DNA of 64,000 nt from Gammaproteobacteria bacterium. GTDB taxonomy: Bacteria; Pseudomonadota; Gammaproteobacteria; Pseudomonadales; Pseudomonadaceae. Below, in pieces: positions 38,706-51,088 of the stretch. The position numbers and the translations under genes are program-made. Positions within the stretch are counted from its first letter, which is position 1; each line of letters opens with the position of its first letter. Location: NCBI GenBank assembly GCA_012728315.1, contig JAAYFI010000026.1, forward strand, positions 175,778 through 239,777, in the 5' to 3' direction. The notes under the pieces were generated by a model. The model searched no databases, was not told the DNA's origin, and saw nothing but the letters and a program-made list of their open reading frames with translations.

Positions 38706-39518
38706 GTGTTGATGGAGCCCTTGCAAACAGTACCCTATATCACCGTTGTGCAGTTGTCAGACAGCCATTTATTTGCAGATGCAAAGGGTCGGTTATTGGG
38801 CATGGAAACCGATGACAGCTTGCAGCAAGTGATTAGCGGTGTTTTAGCTGAGCAGTCGAATATCGATTTATTGTTGTGCACAGGGGATATCTCTCAAGAT
38901 GGCACCCAGGCCTCGTATCAACGCTTTGCCGACATGACCGGCGGTTTAGGTGTCCCAATGCGCTGGTTGGCTGGCAACCATGATGAAGGTTTAGCACTAC
39001 AGCATATCTGCGCGGGTACAGACTGGCTGGAGCCGGTTTATGATGTGGGTGCATGGCGTATTATTCTGCTGGATTCATCGGTGGCCAATAAAGTGCATGG
39101 TGAACTGACTCAGGCGCAGCTGGACCTTTTAGAGCAGGCTGTACAGAGTGCCGCTGAGCGTCATGTGCTGATTGCTTTGCATCATCACCCTGTGTCGATT
39201 AAAAGCCGCTGGATAGATAAGATCGGCTTACATAATGCAAGCGATATGCTGTCTATTATCAGCCAATATGCCAATGTTAAAGGCGTGCTTTGGGGGCATG
39301 TGCATCAAGAATTTGATCAGAGCATGCAGGGGGTTCGCTGGCTGGCTACTCCGTCCACCTGTGTGCAGTTTACCCCGCGCAGTGACGATTTTGCTGTGGA
39401 CAGCACGGCCCCTGGTTACCGTTGGTTGCGCCTGTATGATGATGGGCACATACAAACAGCGGTCTCGCGGGTGCAAAACATTGATTTTGAAATCGACTAC
39501 AGTATTAAAGGTTATTAG
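38706..39518 (+). CDS. cpdA: 3',5'-cyclic-AMP phosphodiesterase CpdA
   Basis: CpdA is a calcineurin-like metallophosphodiesterase that hydrolyses cAMP and so limits signalling through Vfr/CRP. The product is up to 270 residues. Metal-binding motifs are in order: QLSDSHLF (D and H), LLCTGDISQDG, LAGNHDEG, IALHHHP and WGHVHQEF. The start may be GTG 38706 or ATG 38712 (GTG-TTG-ATG in tandem); a GGAGAGGGG site precedes both, and I keep the longer. Order cpdA-yqiA-parE-parC matches Pseudomonas. The nearby tandem cNMP-binding protein may respond to the same nucleotide. Confidence 0.92.
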   Translation: MLMEPLQTVPYITVVQLSDSHLFADAKGRLLGMETDDSLQQVISGVLAEQSNIDLLLCTGDISQDGTQASYQRFADMTGGLGVPMRWLAGNHDEGLALQHICAGTDWLEPVYDVGAWRIILLDSSVANKVHGELTQAQLDLLEQAVQSAAERHVLIALHHHPVSIKSRWIDKIGLHNASDMLSIISQYANVKGVLWGHVHQEFDQSMQGVRWLATPSTCVQFTPRSDDFAVDSTAPGYRWLRLYDDGHIQTAVSRVQNIDFEIDYSIKGY

Positions 39519-39634
39519 TGCCGCACTGAAACCGCCTCAGCAGTAGATGTTTTTTATTGCGATAGCTGACCTGTTGCGCACTTGATGCCGCTGTGGTGGT
39601 ATTCTTAGTCACTGTATTGGATATGTAGTTGTGT

Positions 39635-42162
<2,528 letters not shown>

Positions 42163-42223
42163 TGGGTTATTTGTTACATGCCAATACTGTTTTTACCGCA
42201 AACCTATTCGATAGAGGCTGTGC

Positions 42224-44476
42224 ATGACGCAATCTTTTGATTTAAGCCTTGAGGGCGTTGAGCGCCGCTCAATGGCGGAATTTACCGAGCAAGCCTATTT
42301 AAACTATTCCATGTACGTCATCATGGACCGAGCTTTGCCGCATATTGGTGATGGTTTAAAACCTGTACAGCGCCGCATTGTTTATGCAATGAGCGAGCTG
42401 GGTTTAGATGCCGATGCCAAACATAAAAAATCTGCGCGTACCGTGGGGGATGTGCTGGGTAAGTTTCATCCGCACGGCGACAGCGCGTGCTATGAAGCGA
42501 TGGTGTTGATGGCGCAACCCTTTAGCTATCGCTATCCATTGGTGGATGGGCAAGGTAACTGGGGAGCGCCGGATGATCCGAAATCCTTTGCCGCGATGCG
42601 TTATACCGAAGCCCGTTTAGCACGCTACTCTGAAGTGCTGTTGACGGAGTTGGGGCAAGGCACGGTGGACTGGATTCCTAACTTTGACGGCACTATGAAT
42701 GAGCCGGCCGTATTACCTGCGCGTTTACCCAATTTATTGCTCAATGGCACTACGGGTATTGCTGTGGGGATGGCGACCGATGTGCCGCCGCATAACTTAC
42801 GGGAAGTGGCCGCCGCCTGTGTGCTGTTATTGGATCAGCCGAAAGCAACGCTGGAAGATATTTGTGAGCATATTCAAGGGCCGGATTACCCGACTGATGC
42901 TGAAATTATTACGCCGCGTGAGGAACTGGTAAAAATCTATCAAAGCGGTCGAGGCTCGCTGCGTATGCGCGCCGTGTACCATGTCGATGATGGTGATGTG
43001 GTGGTTACCGCGTTACCGCATCAGGTGTCTGGCGCTAAGGTGATTGAGCAAATTGCTGCACAAATGCAGGCGAAAAAACTGCCAATGGTCGCCGATTTAC
43101 GTGATGAGTCTGATCACGAGAATCCATGCCGCATTGTTATTGTGCCGCGCTCCAATCGCGTGTCGGTTCAAGAGTTGATGCAGCATTTATTTGCCACTAC
43201 GGATTTAGAATCCAGTTACCGCGTTAATACCAATGTGATTGGTTTGGATGGGCGACCACAGGTTAAAGATTTGCGCAGCCTGCTGGTGGAGTGGCTGGTG
43301 TTTCGGGTGGAAACCGTACGCAAACGTCTGCAGTTTCGTTTGGATCGAGTGGAAAAGCGCCTGCACTTATTAGAAGGCTTATTGATTGCTTTTCTAAACT
43401 TGGATGAAGTGATTGAGATTATTCGGACGGAAGAGCACCCCAAAGCGGTCTTAATGGGGCGTTTTGGTATCACTGAGGTTCAGGCCGATTACATTCTTGA
43501 TACGCGCTTACGCCAGTTGGCCCGTTTAGAAGAAATGAAAATTCGTGGCGAGCAGGATGAGTTGGCGAAAGAGCAGGCCCGCTTGCAAGCCTTGCTGGGT
43601 AGCGAAGCAAAACTGAAAAAGTTGGTGCGCCAAGAGCTGATTGACGATGCGCAAACCTACGGTGATAACCGTCGCTCACCTTTGGTTGAGCGTGGTGAGG
43701 CGCGGGCGCTGTCAGAAATAGAATTATTACCTGCCGAGCCGGTGACCGTGGTGATGTCTGAGCAAGGTTGGGTGCGTAGTGCCAAGGGGCATGATATTGA
43801 TCCGGCAGGGTTGTCGTATAAAGCCGGTGATGGCTTTAAGCAAGCGGTACAAGGCCGTTCCAATCAGATGGTGGTGTTTATCGATAGCAGTGGTCGCAGT
43901 TATTCGCTGCCAGCGCATAGTTTGCCGGCTGCGCGCGGACAAGGTGAACCTTTGTCTGGGCGCTTAGCGCCGCCGCCGGGTGCCACCTTTGAGTGTGTGC
44001 TGATGCCAAGTGATGAGCAGTTACTGGTGTTGGCTTCTGATGCGGGCTATGGTTTTGTGGTTAAAGGTGAAGACATGCAGGCTAAAAATAAAGCCGGTAA
44101 AGCCTTAATCACTTTGCCGCAAGCTGCACGCGTCTTAACGCCCAAGCCGCTGAATAACTTTGATGAGGATTGGCTTGCTGTGGTGACCAATGAAGGACGC
44201 TTATTGGTCTTTAAAGTTGCTGATTTGCCGCAACTGGGTCGCGGTAAAGGCAATAAATTAATTGGTATTTCTACTGAGCGTGCTGCCAAACGTGAGGAGT
44301 GGGTTGTCGACTTTGCTATTGTTTCTGCGCAGAGCACCTTGGTATTAGTGGCCGGTAAGCGGACTTTATCGCTGAAATTTAGTGATTTGGAGCACTACCA
44401 AGGCGAGCGCGGACGACGTGGTAATAAACTGCCGCGCGGTTTTCAGCGGGTGGACGAACTGCGGGTTGAGCTTTAA
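42224..44476 (+). CDS. parC: DNA topoisomerase IV subunit A
   Basis: ParC is the DNA-cleaving subunit of topoisomerase IV. The 750-residue product has the breakage-reunion domain with catalytic Tyr127 in [10 protein letters not shown]. The quinolone-resistance region reads [12 protein letters not shown], with Ser87 and Glu91 unchanged, so no target mutation for fluoroquinolones is present at these positions. The GRSNQMVVF and [12 protein letters not shown] segments lie in the C-terminal beta-pinwheel domain that positions DNA. It follows parE by 61 bases in the same direction. Next is the MCE transport operon 69 bases on, without a clear terminator between. Confidence 0.98.
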   Translation: MTQSFDLSLEGVERRSMAEFTEQAYLNYSMYVIMDRALPHIGDGLKPVQRRIVYAMSELGLDADAKHKKSARTVGDVLGKFHPHGDSACYEAMVLMAQPFSYRYPLVDGQGNWGAPDDPKSFAAMRYTEARLARYSEVLLTELGQGTVDWIPNFDGTMNEPAVLPARLPNLLLNGTTGIAVGMATDVPPHNLREVAAACVLLLDQPKATLEDICEHIQGPDYPTDAEIITPREELVKIYQSGRGSLRMRAVYHVDDGDVVVTALPHQVSGAKVIEQIAAQMQAKKLPMVADLRDESDHENPCRIVIVPRSNRVSVQELMQHLFATTDLESSYRVNTNVIGLDGRPQVKDLRSLLVEWLVFRVETVRKRLQFRLDRVEKRLHLLEGLLIAFLNLDEVIEIIRTEEHPKAVLMGRFGITEVQADYILDTRLRQLARLEEMKIRGEQDELAKEQARLQALLGSEAKLKKLVRQELIDDAQTYGDNRRSPLVERGEARALSEIELLPAEPVTVVMSEQGWVRSAKGHDIDPAGLSYKAGDGFKQAVQGRSNQMVVFIDSSGRSYSLPAHSLPAARGQGEPLSGRLAPPPGATFECVLMPSDEQLLVLASDAGYGFVVKGEDMQAKNKAGKALITLPQAARVLTPKPLNNFDEDWLAVVTNEGRLLVFKVADLPQLGRGKGNKLIGISTERAAKREEWVVDFAIVSAQSTLVLVAGKRTLSLKFSDLEHYQGERGRRGNKLPRGFQRVDELRVEL

Positions 44477-44545
44477 AGTAGCTCAGGTCGCTGGCTGATT
44501 CGGCGCGACAGTAAGGCTGTACTTAGGCTGTCAAAGGATAACCAG

Positions 44546-45664
44546 ATGAATAAGAAGCCCTCTTTAGATTGGGATCGCAGCAGTGAAGCGCCTGTCTTGC
44601 AGGTTTCGGGAAGCTGGACCTTAGAGCAGCGTAAGCCTGAGCTCAATGACGTGTGGCGTCAAGCTGGGCGCTTGCCTGAGCAGGTGGCAGTGCAGGTGAA
44701 GGTTGAGGCTTGGGATAGCAGTTTGCTGGCGCTTTTACGTCGTTTACAGCGTTTGGCCGCGGAACAAAATATCAGCCTTACCTTGCTCGGCTTACCTGAC
44801 GGGGTCGAGCGCCTCTTGCAGATGGCCGCCAGCCCTTCGACACAAGCTAAAGAAGATGAGCCACCGCAGTATGGCTGGGTTGCGCGCGTGGGCTTGGCGG
44901 CGCAAGCAGCCACTTTGGCGCTGGCTCATGCCTGTACCTTTATCGGTGAAGTGGTGCAGGCTGTGGGGCGTTTGCTGGCAGGTAAAGCACGCATGCGGCG
45001 GGTTGATTTCTGGATGGCCTTGCAGCAGTGTGGCCCTGGAGCTTTGCCGATTGTGGCCTTGATTGCCAGTTTAATTGGTCTGATTTTAGCCTTTGTGGGC
45101 GCTGCGCAACTGCAAGCGTTTGGCGCGCAGTTGTATATCGCGAATATGGTTGCCATTGGGATGACCCGTGAAATGGGCGCCCTGATGACGGCGGTGATTA
45201 TGGCGGGTCGCACCGGGGCAGCCTATGCGGCAGAGCTGGGTAGTATGCAAGCCAACGAAGAAATTGATGCGTTAAAGACCTTTGGCTTCCCACCATTAGA
45301 ATTTTTAGTCTTGCCACGCTTATTAGCCTTGCTCGTTAGTATGCCGATCTTAACGGTGTTTGCGGATGCTTTAGGTGTTTTTGGTGGCTTTGTGATTGGC
45401 TCAGGCTTATTTGATATTTCTGCTGCGCAATATATTAATCAAAGCTTGGCGATGCTCACGCTGACGGATTTTCTCATTGGTCTTTTTAAGAGTTTGGTAT
45501 TTGCCGTCCTCATTGGCTTGATCGGCTGTTATTACGGAATCTCCTGTGGGCGTAATGCGCAAGCGGTGGGTCAGGCAACAACAAATGCGGTGGTGAGTAT
45601 TATCGTGGCGCTGGTGGTCAGTGATGCACTCATTACCCTCATTTGTACGCAGCTGGGGATTTAA
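44546..45664 (+). CDS. MlaE-family ABC permease with N-terminal STAS-like domain
   Basis: A 372-residue inner-membrane permease of an MCE-type lipid transporter. Residues about 10-95 are a soluble STAS-like domain (VLQVSGSWTLEQRKPELNDV ... LTLLGLPDGVERLLQMA). In the canonical Mla system this part is a separate protein, MlaB. The rest, from about 130, is an MlaE domain with the EQxG-like coupling segment in MGALMTAVIMAGRTGAAYAAELG, then MQANEEIDALKTFGF. It is first of four tightly packed genes with an ATPase, an MCE protein and a lipoprotein. P. aeruginosa has a similar four-gene set apart from mlaFEDCB. Substrate lipids are not known from sequence. Confidence 0.9.
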   Translation: MNKKPSLDWDRSSEAPVLQVSGSWTLEQRKPELNDVWRQAGRLPEQVAVQVKVEAWDSSLLALLRRLQRLAAEQNISLTLLGLPDGVERLLQMAASPSTQAKEDEPPQYGWVARVGLAAQAATLALAHACTFIGEVVQAVGRLLAGKARMRRVDFWMALQQCGPGALPIVALIASLIGLILAFVGAAQLQAFGAQLYIANMVAIGMTREMGALMTAVIMAGRTGAAYAAELGSMQANEEIDALKTFGFPPLEFLVLPRLLALLVSMPILTVFADALGVFGGFVIGSGLFDISAAQYINQSLAMLTLTDFLIGLFKSLVFAVLIGLIGCYYGISCGRNAQAVGQATTNAVVSIIVALVVSDALITLICTQLGI

Positions 45665-45666
45665 GC

Positions 45667-46437
45667 ATGAGTGAAGCTGTATTGGTTGCAGACAATCTCA
45701 GTGCCGGTTATGGCTCGCTGGTGATTCAGCGTGATCTAAACTTTAGCATTAAAAAGGGCGAAGTCTTTGTCATTATGGGCGGCAGTGGCTGCGGTAAAAG
45801 CACCTTGTTACGCCACCTGATTGGCTTGCAAGCACCTTTAGCTGGGCGTGTTTTATTCCAAGGTGAGGATTTTTGGGCGCGGGATGCCGATAGCCGCGCC
45901 AATTTGCAGCAGCACTTTGGCGTGCTGTATCAAAACGGTGCGCTTTGGGGCGGTATGACCCTGCGAGAAAACATTTGCTTGCCCATGAGTGCCTGGCGAC
46001 CCGAATTAAGCACCGCTGATTTACATGAGTTGGCGGCCATTAAACTCGCTTTTGTGGGGCTGTCGGGTTGTGATGAGCTTTATCCGGCTGAGTTGTCGGG
46101 CGGCATGCGTAAACGTGCAGCGCTCGCACGCGCTTTGGCGCTTGATCCACAAGTGCTGTTTTTTGATGAGCCCTCGGCGGGCTTAGATCCACTGAGCTCT
46201 ATGGCTTTGGATGAGTTGATCTTGCAGTTACGGGATAGCTTAGGATCCAGTATTGTTTTGGTGACCCATGAGCTGCCCAGTATTTATGCAGTGGCGGATA
46301 CCTGCTTATTTCTAGACAATCAAACCCGTACGCAAATTGCTCTGGGGTCGCTGACAGACCTATTGGAGCATGGCCCTGAAACAGTGCAGCGCTTTCTACG
46401 GCGCGGTGATGCGGTAACACACGAGGTGGTTAAATGA
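45667..46437 (+). CDS. ABC transporter ATPase, MlaF-like
   Basis: The ATPase of the MCE-type transporter. From ATG 45667, three bases after the permease stop, the product is 256 residues. Walker A is GGSGCGKS at 38-45, the signature motif is LSGGMRKRAALARAL and Walker B is VLFFDEPSAGLDP. The switch His lies in VLVTHELPSIY. The LSGGM form (Met in place of the usual Gln) is typical of MlaF/Ttg2A-like ATPases. The stop overlaps the start of the MCE gene by four bases (ATGA), so translation is coupled. It should energise movement of phospholipid or another hydrophobic compound across the periplasm. Confidence 0.93.
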   Translation: MSEAVLVADNLSAGYGSLVIQRDLNFSIKKGEVFVIMGGSGCGKSTLLRHLIGLQAPLAGRVLFQGEDFWARDADSRANLQQHFGVLYQNGALWGGMTLRENICLPMSAWRPELSTADLHELAAIKLAFVGLSGCDELYPAELSGGMRKRAALARALALDPQVLFFDEPSAGLDPLSSMALDELILQLRDSLGSSIVLVTHELPSIYAVADTCLFLDNQTRTQIALGSLTDLLEHGPETVQRFLRRGDAVTHEVVK

Positions 46438-47390
46438 CTGAATCGCGCAAGCCTTTTTTTATTGGCGCATTTTTGCTGGGAGGAGTGGCGTTGCTGGTTA
46501 TTGGGCTGTTGGTGCTCAGTCGTGACAGCCTGCTCAGTCGTCCCGTTGAGTATGTGGTCTACTTTACCGGGGCGCTGGATGGCTTAGATGTCGGCGCCGA
46601 TGTGACGTACCGTGGGGTGAAAGTTGGGAGTGTGCGGCAGATCAATTTGTCCTATGACCGCGGCTTAAATGATGTGGTGATGCCGGTCACCATCCGTATT
46701 AATTCTGAAAGCGCCGGCAGTAAAAATAAGGCCCGGGGTTTTGATCGCTCCATTGAGCGTTTAATTGAGCGTGGCTTAGCTGCACAGTTACAGACACCGA
46801 GCTTGTTGACGGGTAAAGCCATTGTGGCTTTAGACTTTTTCCCAGATCAAACAGGTTATATCCGTGATCCGCATCTTATCGAGCTGCCAGCCATACCTAC
46901 AGTACCGTCGCGTATTGATCAGGCGGCGGACGTATTGCGTGATTTAGTGGCTGGGCTCAAAGAAATGCCGCTGAAAGAGACGCTGGAGGCCGCCAATAAA
47001 ACTTTATTGGCGTTTGAACGTTTAGCGTCGGCTCCAGAAACACAGGCCGGTATTCAGAGCTTAAGCGTTTCTTTGGCTAACTTTGAAAAAATCAGTAACC
47101 AATTACAACAGCGTTTACCTGGAATGTTAGATAATGTGCACAGTGGTAGCGTAGAGCTGAAAGAGGCTTTAACCGATGTGCGTGAAGCAGCGCAAAGTGC
47201 GCGAGAGGCGTTGCAGCAAATGGACGGCATGGTCAGCGATGGACGCCGCAGTTTAGGTCCGCAATCAGAATTACAATATGAGTTATTGCAGGCTTTACAG
47301 GAGTTAGGGAACGCCAGTAAAGCACTGCAGCGCACTGCGGAAAGTATAGAACAGCAGCCGCAATCAATTATATTTGGCAAGAAACGGTGA
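46434..47390 (+). CDS. MCE (MlaD-like) domain protein
   Basis: A 318-residue periplasmic protein anchored by one N-terminal membrane segment (about residues 8-29, FIGAFLLGGVALLVIGLLVL). The MCE domain runs from about 38 to 120, with VVYFTGALDGLDVGADVTYRGVKVGSV. A long helical region follows (about 160-300) that in PqiB/LetB/YebT-like or single-MCE proteins forms a tube or coiled needle across the periplasm. It has one MCE domain, so it should form a hexameric ring like MlaD but with a longer tail. Its start overlaps the ATPase stop. Partner of the upstream ABC proteins and the downstream lipoprotein. Confidence 0.9.
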   Translation: MTESRKPFFIGAFLLGGVALLVIGLLVLSRDSLLSRPVEYVVYFTGALDGLDVGADVTYRGVKVGSVRQINLSYDRGLNDVVMPVTIRINSESAGSKNKARGFDRSIERLIERGLAAQLQTPSLLTGKAIVALDFFPDQTGYIRDPHLIELPAIPTVPSRIDQAADVLRDLVAGLKEMPLKETLEAANKTLLAFERLASAPETQAGIQSLSVSLANFEKISNQLQQRLPGMLDNVHSGSVELKEALTDVREAAQSAREALQQMDGMVSDGRRSLGPQSELQYELLQALQELGNASKALQRTAESIEQQPQSIIFGKKR

Positions 47391-47394
47391 ACAA

Positions 47395-48120
47395 ATGAAC
47401 TATTTAATGCGCTTGCCTTTAGGTATTGCCATATTGGGGGTTTTAACATTGGGTGCAGTGGGTTGCAGTACGGCACCACAGGCCCAGTTTTATCAGTTAC
47501 AACAGGTTGAGCCTCAGCCTGCGAGCCGTGAAAGCAATGCAACTGTGCTATTAGGGCCGTTAAAAATTGCGGATTATTTACAGCGTGAAAACCTGATGCA
47601 GCGCGAAGCGGATGGCAGTTTAAGTTTAAGTCAGCAGGCACGCTGGGCGGGTAGTTTACAAGATGATATTGGCCAACTGTTATTACGCCAGATTTCAACT
47701 CAGTTAGGCAGTAGCCGGATTTCTTTATATCCCGATCGCATCGGTATGCAAGCTCAAGCGCAAGTGGTATTGAGTATCAGTCGTTTGGACTCTGGCGTTG
47801 AGCAACCGGCGGTGTTGGAAGCACAGTGGCGCTTGCTGGACGGTAAAGGGGCATTGCTTAACAGCCGTGTATTACGACTCGAAGAAAAGCATACGGGCGT
47901 GATTAATGATCAGGTGCGTGCGCAGAGTGCGCTGCTTGGTCAGTTATCTAAACAGCTTGTGCAAGCCTTGCAGGAGGCTTTGCCGCCAGTTGCTGAAAAT
48001 AAAACACCGCGCAAAACCACAACCGCAGTGAAGGAGAAGCAAGCCGCTAAAGAACAAGGCGAGCGGCTCAGTATCCCGGTGGTGGAGCCCGCACGTGAAC
48101 TTGAAGTGTACCGTTTTTAG
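47395..48120 (+). CDS. ABC-type transport auxiliary lipoprotein (PqiC-like)
   Basis: A 241-residue outer-membrane lipoprotein of the PqiC/ABC_trans_aux type. The start is ATG 47395, six bases after the MCE stop. An N-terminal hydrophobic segment ends in a lipobox-like AVGC with Cys24. The mature part begins TAPQAQFYQLQQVEPQ and contains LGPLKIADYLQRENLMQRE, typical of the family, whose members sit under the outer membrane and receive the MCE tube. The C-terminal 45 residues are lysine- and glutamate-rich and probably disordered. It completes the four-gene operon permease-ATPase-MCE-lipoprotein. Confidence 0.87.
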   Translation: MNYLMRLPLGIAILGVLTLGAVGCSTAPQAQFYQLQQVEPQPASRESNATVLLGPLKIADYLQRENLMQREADGSLSLSQQARWAGSLQDDIGQLLLRQISTQLGSSRISLYPDRIGMQAQAQVVLSISRLDSGVEQPAVLEAQWRLLDGKGALLNSRVLRLEEKHTGVINDQVRAQSALLGQLSKQLVQALQEALPPVAENKTPRKTTTAVKEKQAAKEQGERLSIPVVEPARELEVYRF

Positions 48121-48238
48121 TGGCGGGTAACGCTCTAGAGAGTGTGTGGTTGTTAAATCACAGGCTCCAAGTGCGGTCGATACAGGCTGCGCAGTTGCCC
48201 GCTTGTTCTAGAGCTGGCAACTGACCTGCATCAGCAAC

Positions 48239-49627
48239 TTAACTCTGCGCTTGTTTCTGTAGGTTATACAGTTGGTTTTGCAGCAAGGCTGGGTATGGAT
48301 TGAGTAGTGATTCTAAACAACTGGCCTGCTCTGGTTTGCTGATAGGTCGAATCCGTGCGCAGCTGGCAATGGCGTGGTGCTGCGCCAGCGCATCACTTAA
48401 GAGCAAAAGATTGCGACTGTGTTGACTCAGCTCTAGAGCCGCTTGTGCGCTTTGGCTCAAGAGCAATTCCCCAAGAGATGCATCTTGCAGGCTCGGCCCT
48501 TCACTGAGCCCCAGTTGAATATTTAATGTGATGCTGCTGTCGGCCACTTCAATTTGTAAGGCGTGGCCAAAAGCGCGCAGTAACTCGCCACAGCAAAGGG
48601 CATTGCGTGGGTATTCATTGTGTGCTGAATCAAAGGCAATCAAACTGCGGCCGTCGGCTAAGTTGTACAGGTGGCCGCTGTATAAAGCTGCGGACTGCTC
48701 AACAGCATGGCGGTATTTTTTCAGCAGCGCACTGAGGCGATCACTCGGCAGCTGGCGCAGTTGCTCCATATTGCCAAACTCCACGGCTAAAATAGCCGTG
48801 CGCGCTTGCGTGGATTGTTTGAGCGCTGGGCGCGCTGTATCCAGAGCGGTGAACGGTATGGTATCGAGTAACGGATCATCGGCTGGGCTGGGCTGTGCCG
48901 AGCTTTGTGCTGTGCTGGACATATCATGCGCGTGCTTGCCTGCATCCTCGGGATGGGGTACTTGGCGATGTTGCACTTGCGTATCTTCAATAAAGTATTG
49001 GTTCAGTTGGCGGGCTAATAAGCCAATCTCATCTGTGCGCTGAATGTAAGGGGCTGGAGGCGCGGGGTTAATCAGCCAGTTGCTTAAGCTTTGCAAAGGC
49101 AGCGCCACCGAACGACCTAAATGAATGGATAAGAACGCGGCCAATACCAGTAAGAGCAGTCCCACAGCCGCCATGGTTTGCATGCTTGTGTTCAGTGGTT
49201 GTTGCAGTTTATTCAGGTCAATATGCAAGTGTAATGAGCCGGCGACAACGTCCTGCAACGACAGCTGCTGCGAATAGAATGCTGCTGCAGCTTGACTGGA
49301 TTTAGGCCGTTTGCCTGCCTCCGCTAAAATACGGTTGTCAACGCTGTATAACGCAGCATGTGCAACATAAGGATTATTGACCAGCTCGCGCAGCAAGACT
49401 GCCACGCTAAGGGTATCGTCAGCCGCTAAGGCACTTTCAGCAGTGCTGCGTGTTTGCTGCAGTAAGCTGTGTCCTAGGGCGTCCGCCTGTTGCTGTACGG
49501 ACCATTGCAGCTGTGTATGCACCAGCCACGCGAAGGCTAACAGACAGCCGATAATAATTAAAAAAACGTAGCCTGTGATACGCATAGCAATACTGGTACG
49601 TCGTGAATGATCAGGAGCGAGCGACAT
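48239..49627 (-). CDS. YtjB/Smp family membrane protein with HAMP-like region
   Basis: A 462-residue inner-membrane protein. A first membrane segment is at about 16-36 and a second at about 150-172. Between them is a periplasmic sensor-like domain of about 110 residues. After the second segment comes a HAMP-like stretch (SVALPLQSLSNWL ... DEIGLLARQLNQYF). The cytoplasmic part from about 265 has AILAVEFGNMEQLRQL..RLSALLKKY and looks like a degenerate nucleotide-cyclase-type fold without catalytic motifs. A gene of this type lies divergent from serB in Pseudomonas and E. coli (ytjB, formerly smp). Function unknown. It is not a histidine kinase: no H-box or ATPase motif. Confidence 0.72.
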   Translation of the reverse strand: MSLAPDHSRRTSIAMRITGYVFLIIIGCLLAFAWLVHTQLQWSVQQQADALGHSLLQQTRSTAESALAADDTLSVAVLLRELVNNPYVAHAALYSVDNRILAEAGKRPKSSQAAAAFYSQQLSLQDVVAGSLHLHIDLNKLQQPLNTSMQTMAAVGLLLLVLAAFLSIHLGRSVALPLQSLSNWLINPAPPAPYIQRTDEIGLLARQLNQYFIEDTQVQHRQVPHPEDAGKHAHDMSSTAQSSAQPSPADDPLLDTIPFTALDTARPALKQSTQARTAILAVEFGNMEQLRQLPSDRLSALLKKYRHAVEQSAALYSGHLYNLADGRSLIAFDSAHNEYPRNALCCGELLRAFGHALQIEVADSSITLNIQLGLSEGPSLQDASLGELLLSQSAQAALELSQHSRNLLLLSDALAQHHAIASCARIRPISKPEQASCLESLLNPYPALLQNQLYNLQKQAQS

Positions 49628-49805
49628 AGGTAAGAATATTCCAAAGAAATCAAGATAAAAACGAATGATATATAATTAATAGAGCGATGAGCAGCTGCAT
49701 AATTGGCAAAGTATAACGGGCATCAAGTATAGAACAAGCAAAAGGACTGCACGTGATGCGATTAAATGGCTAGAATGACTCTTTTTTATCTGCGGAGAAT
49801 GCACC

Positions 49806-51023
49806 GTGCGCGAAATTGTCCTGATTAACATCACAGGTGAAGACCGTCCGGGGTTAACCGCCGCCATTATGGGCGTGCTGTCGCACAGTGGTGTGAATAT
49901 TTTGGATATTGGTCAGGCGGTTATTCATAACACGCTGTCCTTTGGTATTTTGGTAGAGATCCCAAGCACAGAGCATGCATCGGCGGTGCTTAAAGATGTG
50001 CTCTTTACCGGTTATAAACTTGATCAGCAGGTGCGCTTTACCCCGGTCTCAGAAGAAGACTATCAGAACTGGGTAGCAGGCCAAGGTAAAACACGTTACA
50101 TCGTGACTTTATTGACCCGCAAGGTGACGGCTGAGCAATTGCAGCGAGTCAGTGCTATTACGGCGCAGTATGGTTTAAATATTGATCATATTGATCGTTT
50201 GTCTGGGCGTATGCCACTGGATACGCCTGAGAGTCAGGGTAAAGGCTGTATTGAGTTTTCCGTCCGTGGCGAGCCAGCTGATGCCGCGGCCTTGCGTGCA
50301 GAGTTTTTAAGTGTTGCACAAGAGTTGAATGTCGATATTGCTTTCCAGCGCGATACGGTTTTTCGGCGTAATCGCCGCTTGGCTGTATTTGATATGGACT
50401 CCACTTTAATTGAAGCTGAAGTGATTGATGAGTTGGCGAAAGCTGCAGGTGTCGGCGCACAAGTTGCAGACATTACCGAGCGAGCCATGCAGGGCGAGCT
50501 GGATTTTAAAGCCAGCTTTAAAGAGCGTTTAGCCTTGCTTGAAGGCTTATCTGAAGACGTCTTGGAAGAGATTGGTGCATCATTGCGTCTGACTGAAGGC
50601 GCAGAGGTGTTGTTTGCTGAACTGAAACGTTTAGGCTATAAAACCGCTATTTTATCCGGTGGATTTACATATTTTGCTAAGCAGCTACAAGCGCGTTTAG
50701 GTATTGATTATGTGTATGCCAATGAGCTGGAAATCGTTGATGGTAAGTTAACCGGACGCGCCATTGAGCCTATTGTTGATGCGCAGCGCAAAGCAGATTT
50801 GTTGCGTGAGCTCACTGCCTTAGAAGGACTGCGTTTAGAGCAAACAATAGCTGTCGGTGATGGGGCTAATGATTTGCCTATGCTAGGACTGGCTGGCTTA
50901 GGTGTGGCCTTTCGTGCCAAGCCTATGGTTAAACAGTCAGCGCGCCAAGCCATTTCCACATTGGGCTTAGACGGTATTTTATACCTGTTGGGTTACCGTG
51001 ATCGCGAAGGTGCTGACGAGTAA
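49806..51023 (+). CDS. serB: Phosphoserine phosphatase SerB
   Basis: SerB hydrolyses phosphoserine to serine, the last step of serine synthesis. The 405-residue product starts at GTG 49806 with GGAG 8 bases upstream and begins MREIVLINITGEDRPGLTAA. Residues 1-85 and about 97-180 are two ACT-like domains, as in Pseudomonas and mycobacterial SerB, which can bind serine for feedback control. The HAD phosphatase domain has DMDST at 196-200 with nucleophile Asp196, then ILSGGFTYFAKQL and GDGANDLPML. It is divergent from the YtjB-like gene. A perfect 12-bp palindrome follows the stop. Confidence 0.97.
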   Translation: MREIVLINITGEDRPGLTAAIMGVLSHSGVNILDIGQAVIHNTLSFGILVEIPSTEHASAVLKDVLFTGYKLDQQVRFTPVSEEDYQNWVAGQGKTRYIVTLLTRKVTAEQLQRVSAITAQYGLNIDHIDRLSGRMPLDTPESQGKGCIEFSVRGEPADAAALRAEFLSVAQELNVDIAFQRDTVFRRNRRLAVFDMDSTLIEAEVIDELAKAAGVGAQVADITERAMQGELDFKASFKERLALLEGLSEDVLEEIGASLRLTEGAEVLFAELKRLGYKTAILSGGFTYFAKQLQARLGIDYVYANELEIVDGKLTGRAIEPIVDAQRKADLLRELTALEGLRLEQTIAVGDGANDLPMLGLAGLGVAFRAKPMVKQSARQAISTLGLDGILYLLGYRDREGADE

Positions 51024-51045
51024 CTGTGGCAATAGCGCAATCTAG

Positions 51046-51081
51046 GGTTTGCTGTGCCAGACGTGCTGCGCACAGCAAACC
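51046..51081. terminator. Perfect palindrome between convergent serB and OYE genes
   Basis: GGTTTGCTGTGC (51046-51057) and GCACAGCAAACC (51070-51081) are exact inverse complements with a 12-base loop. There is no strong T run on either side, so termination is likely but not certain. Confidence 0.55.
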
Positions 51082-51088
51082 AAGGCGT

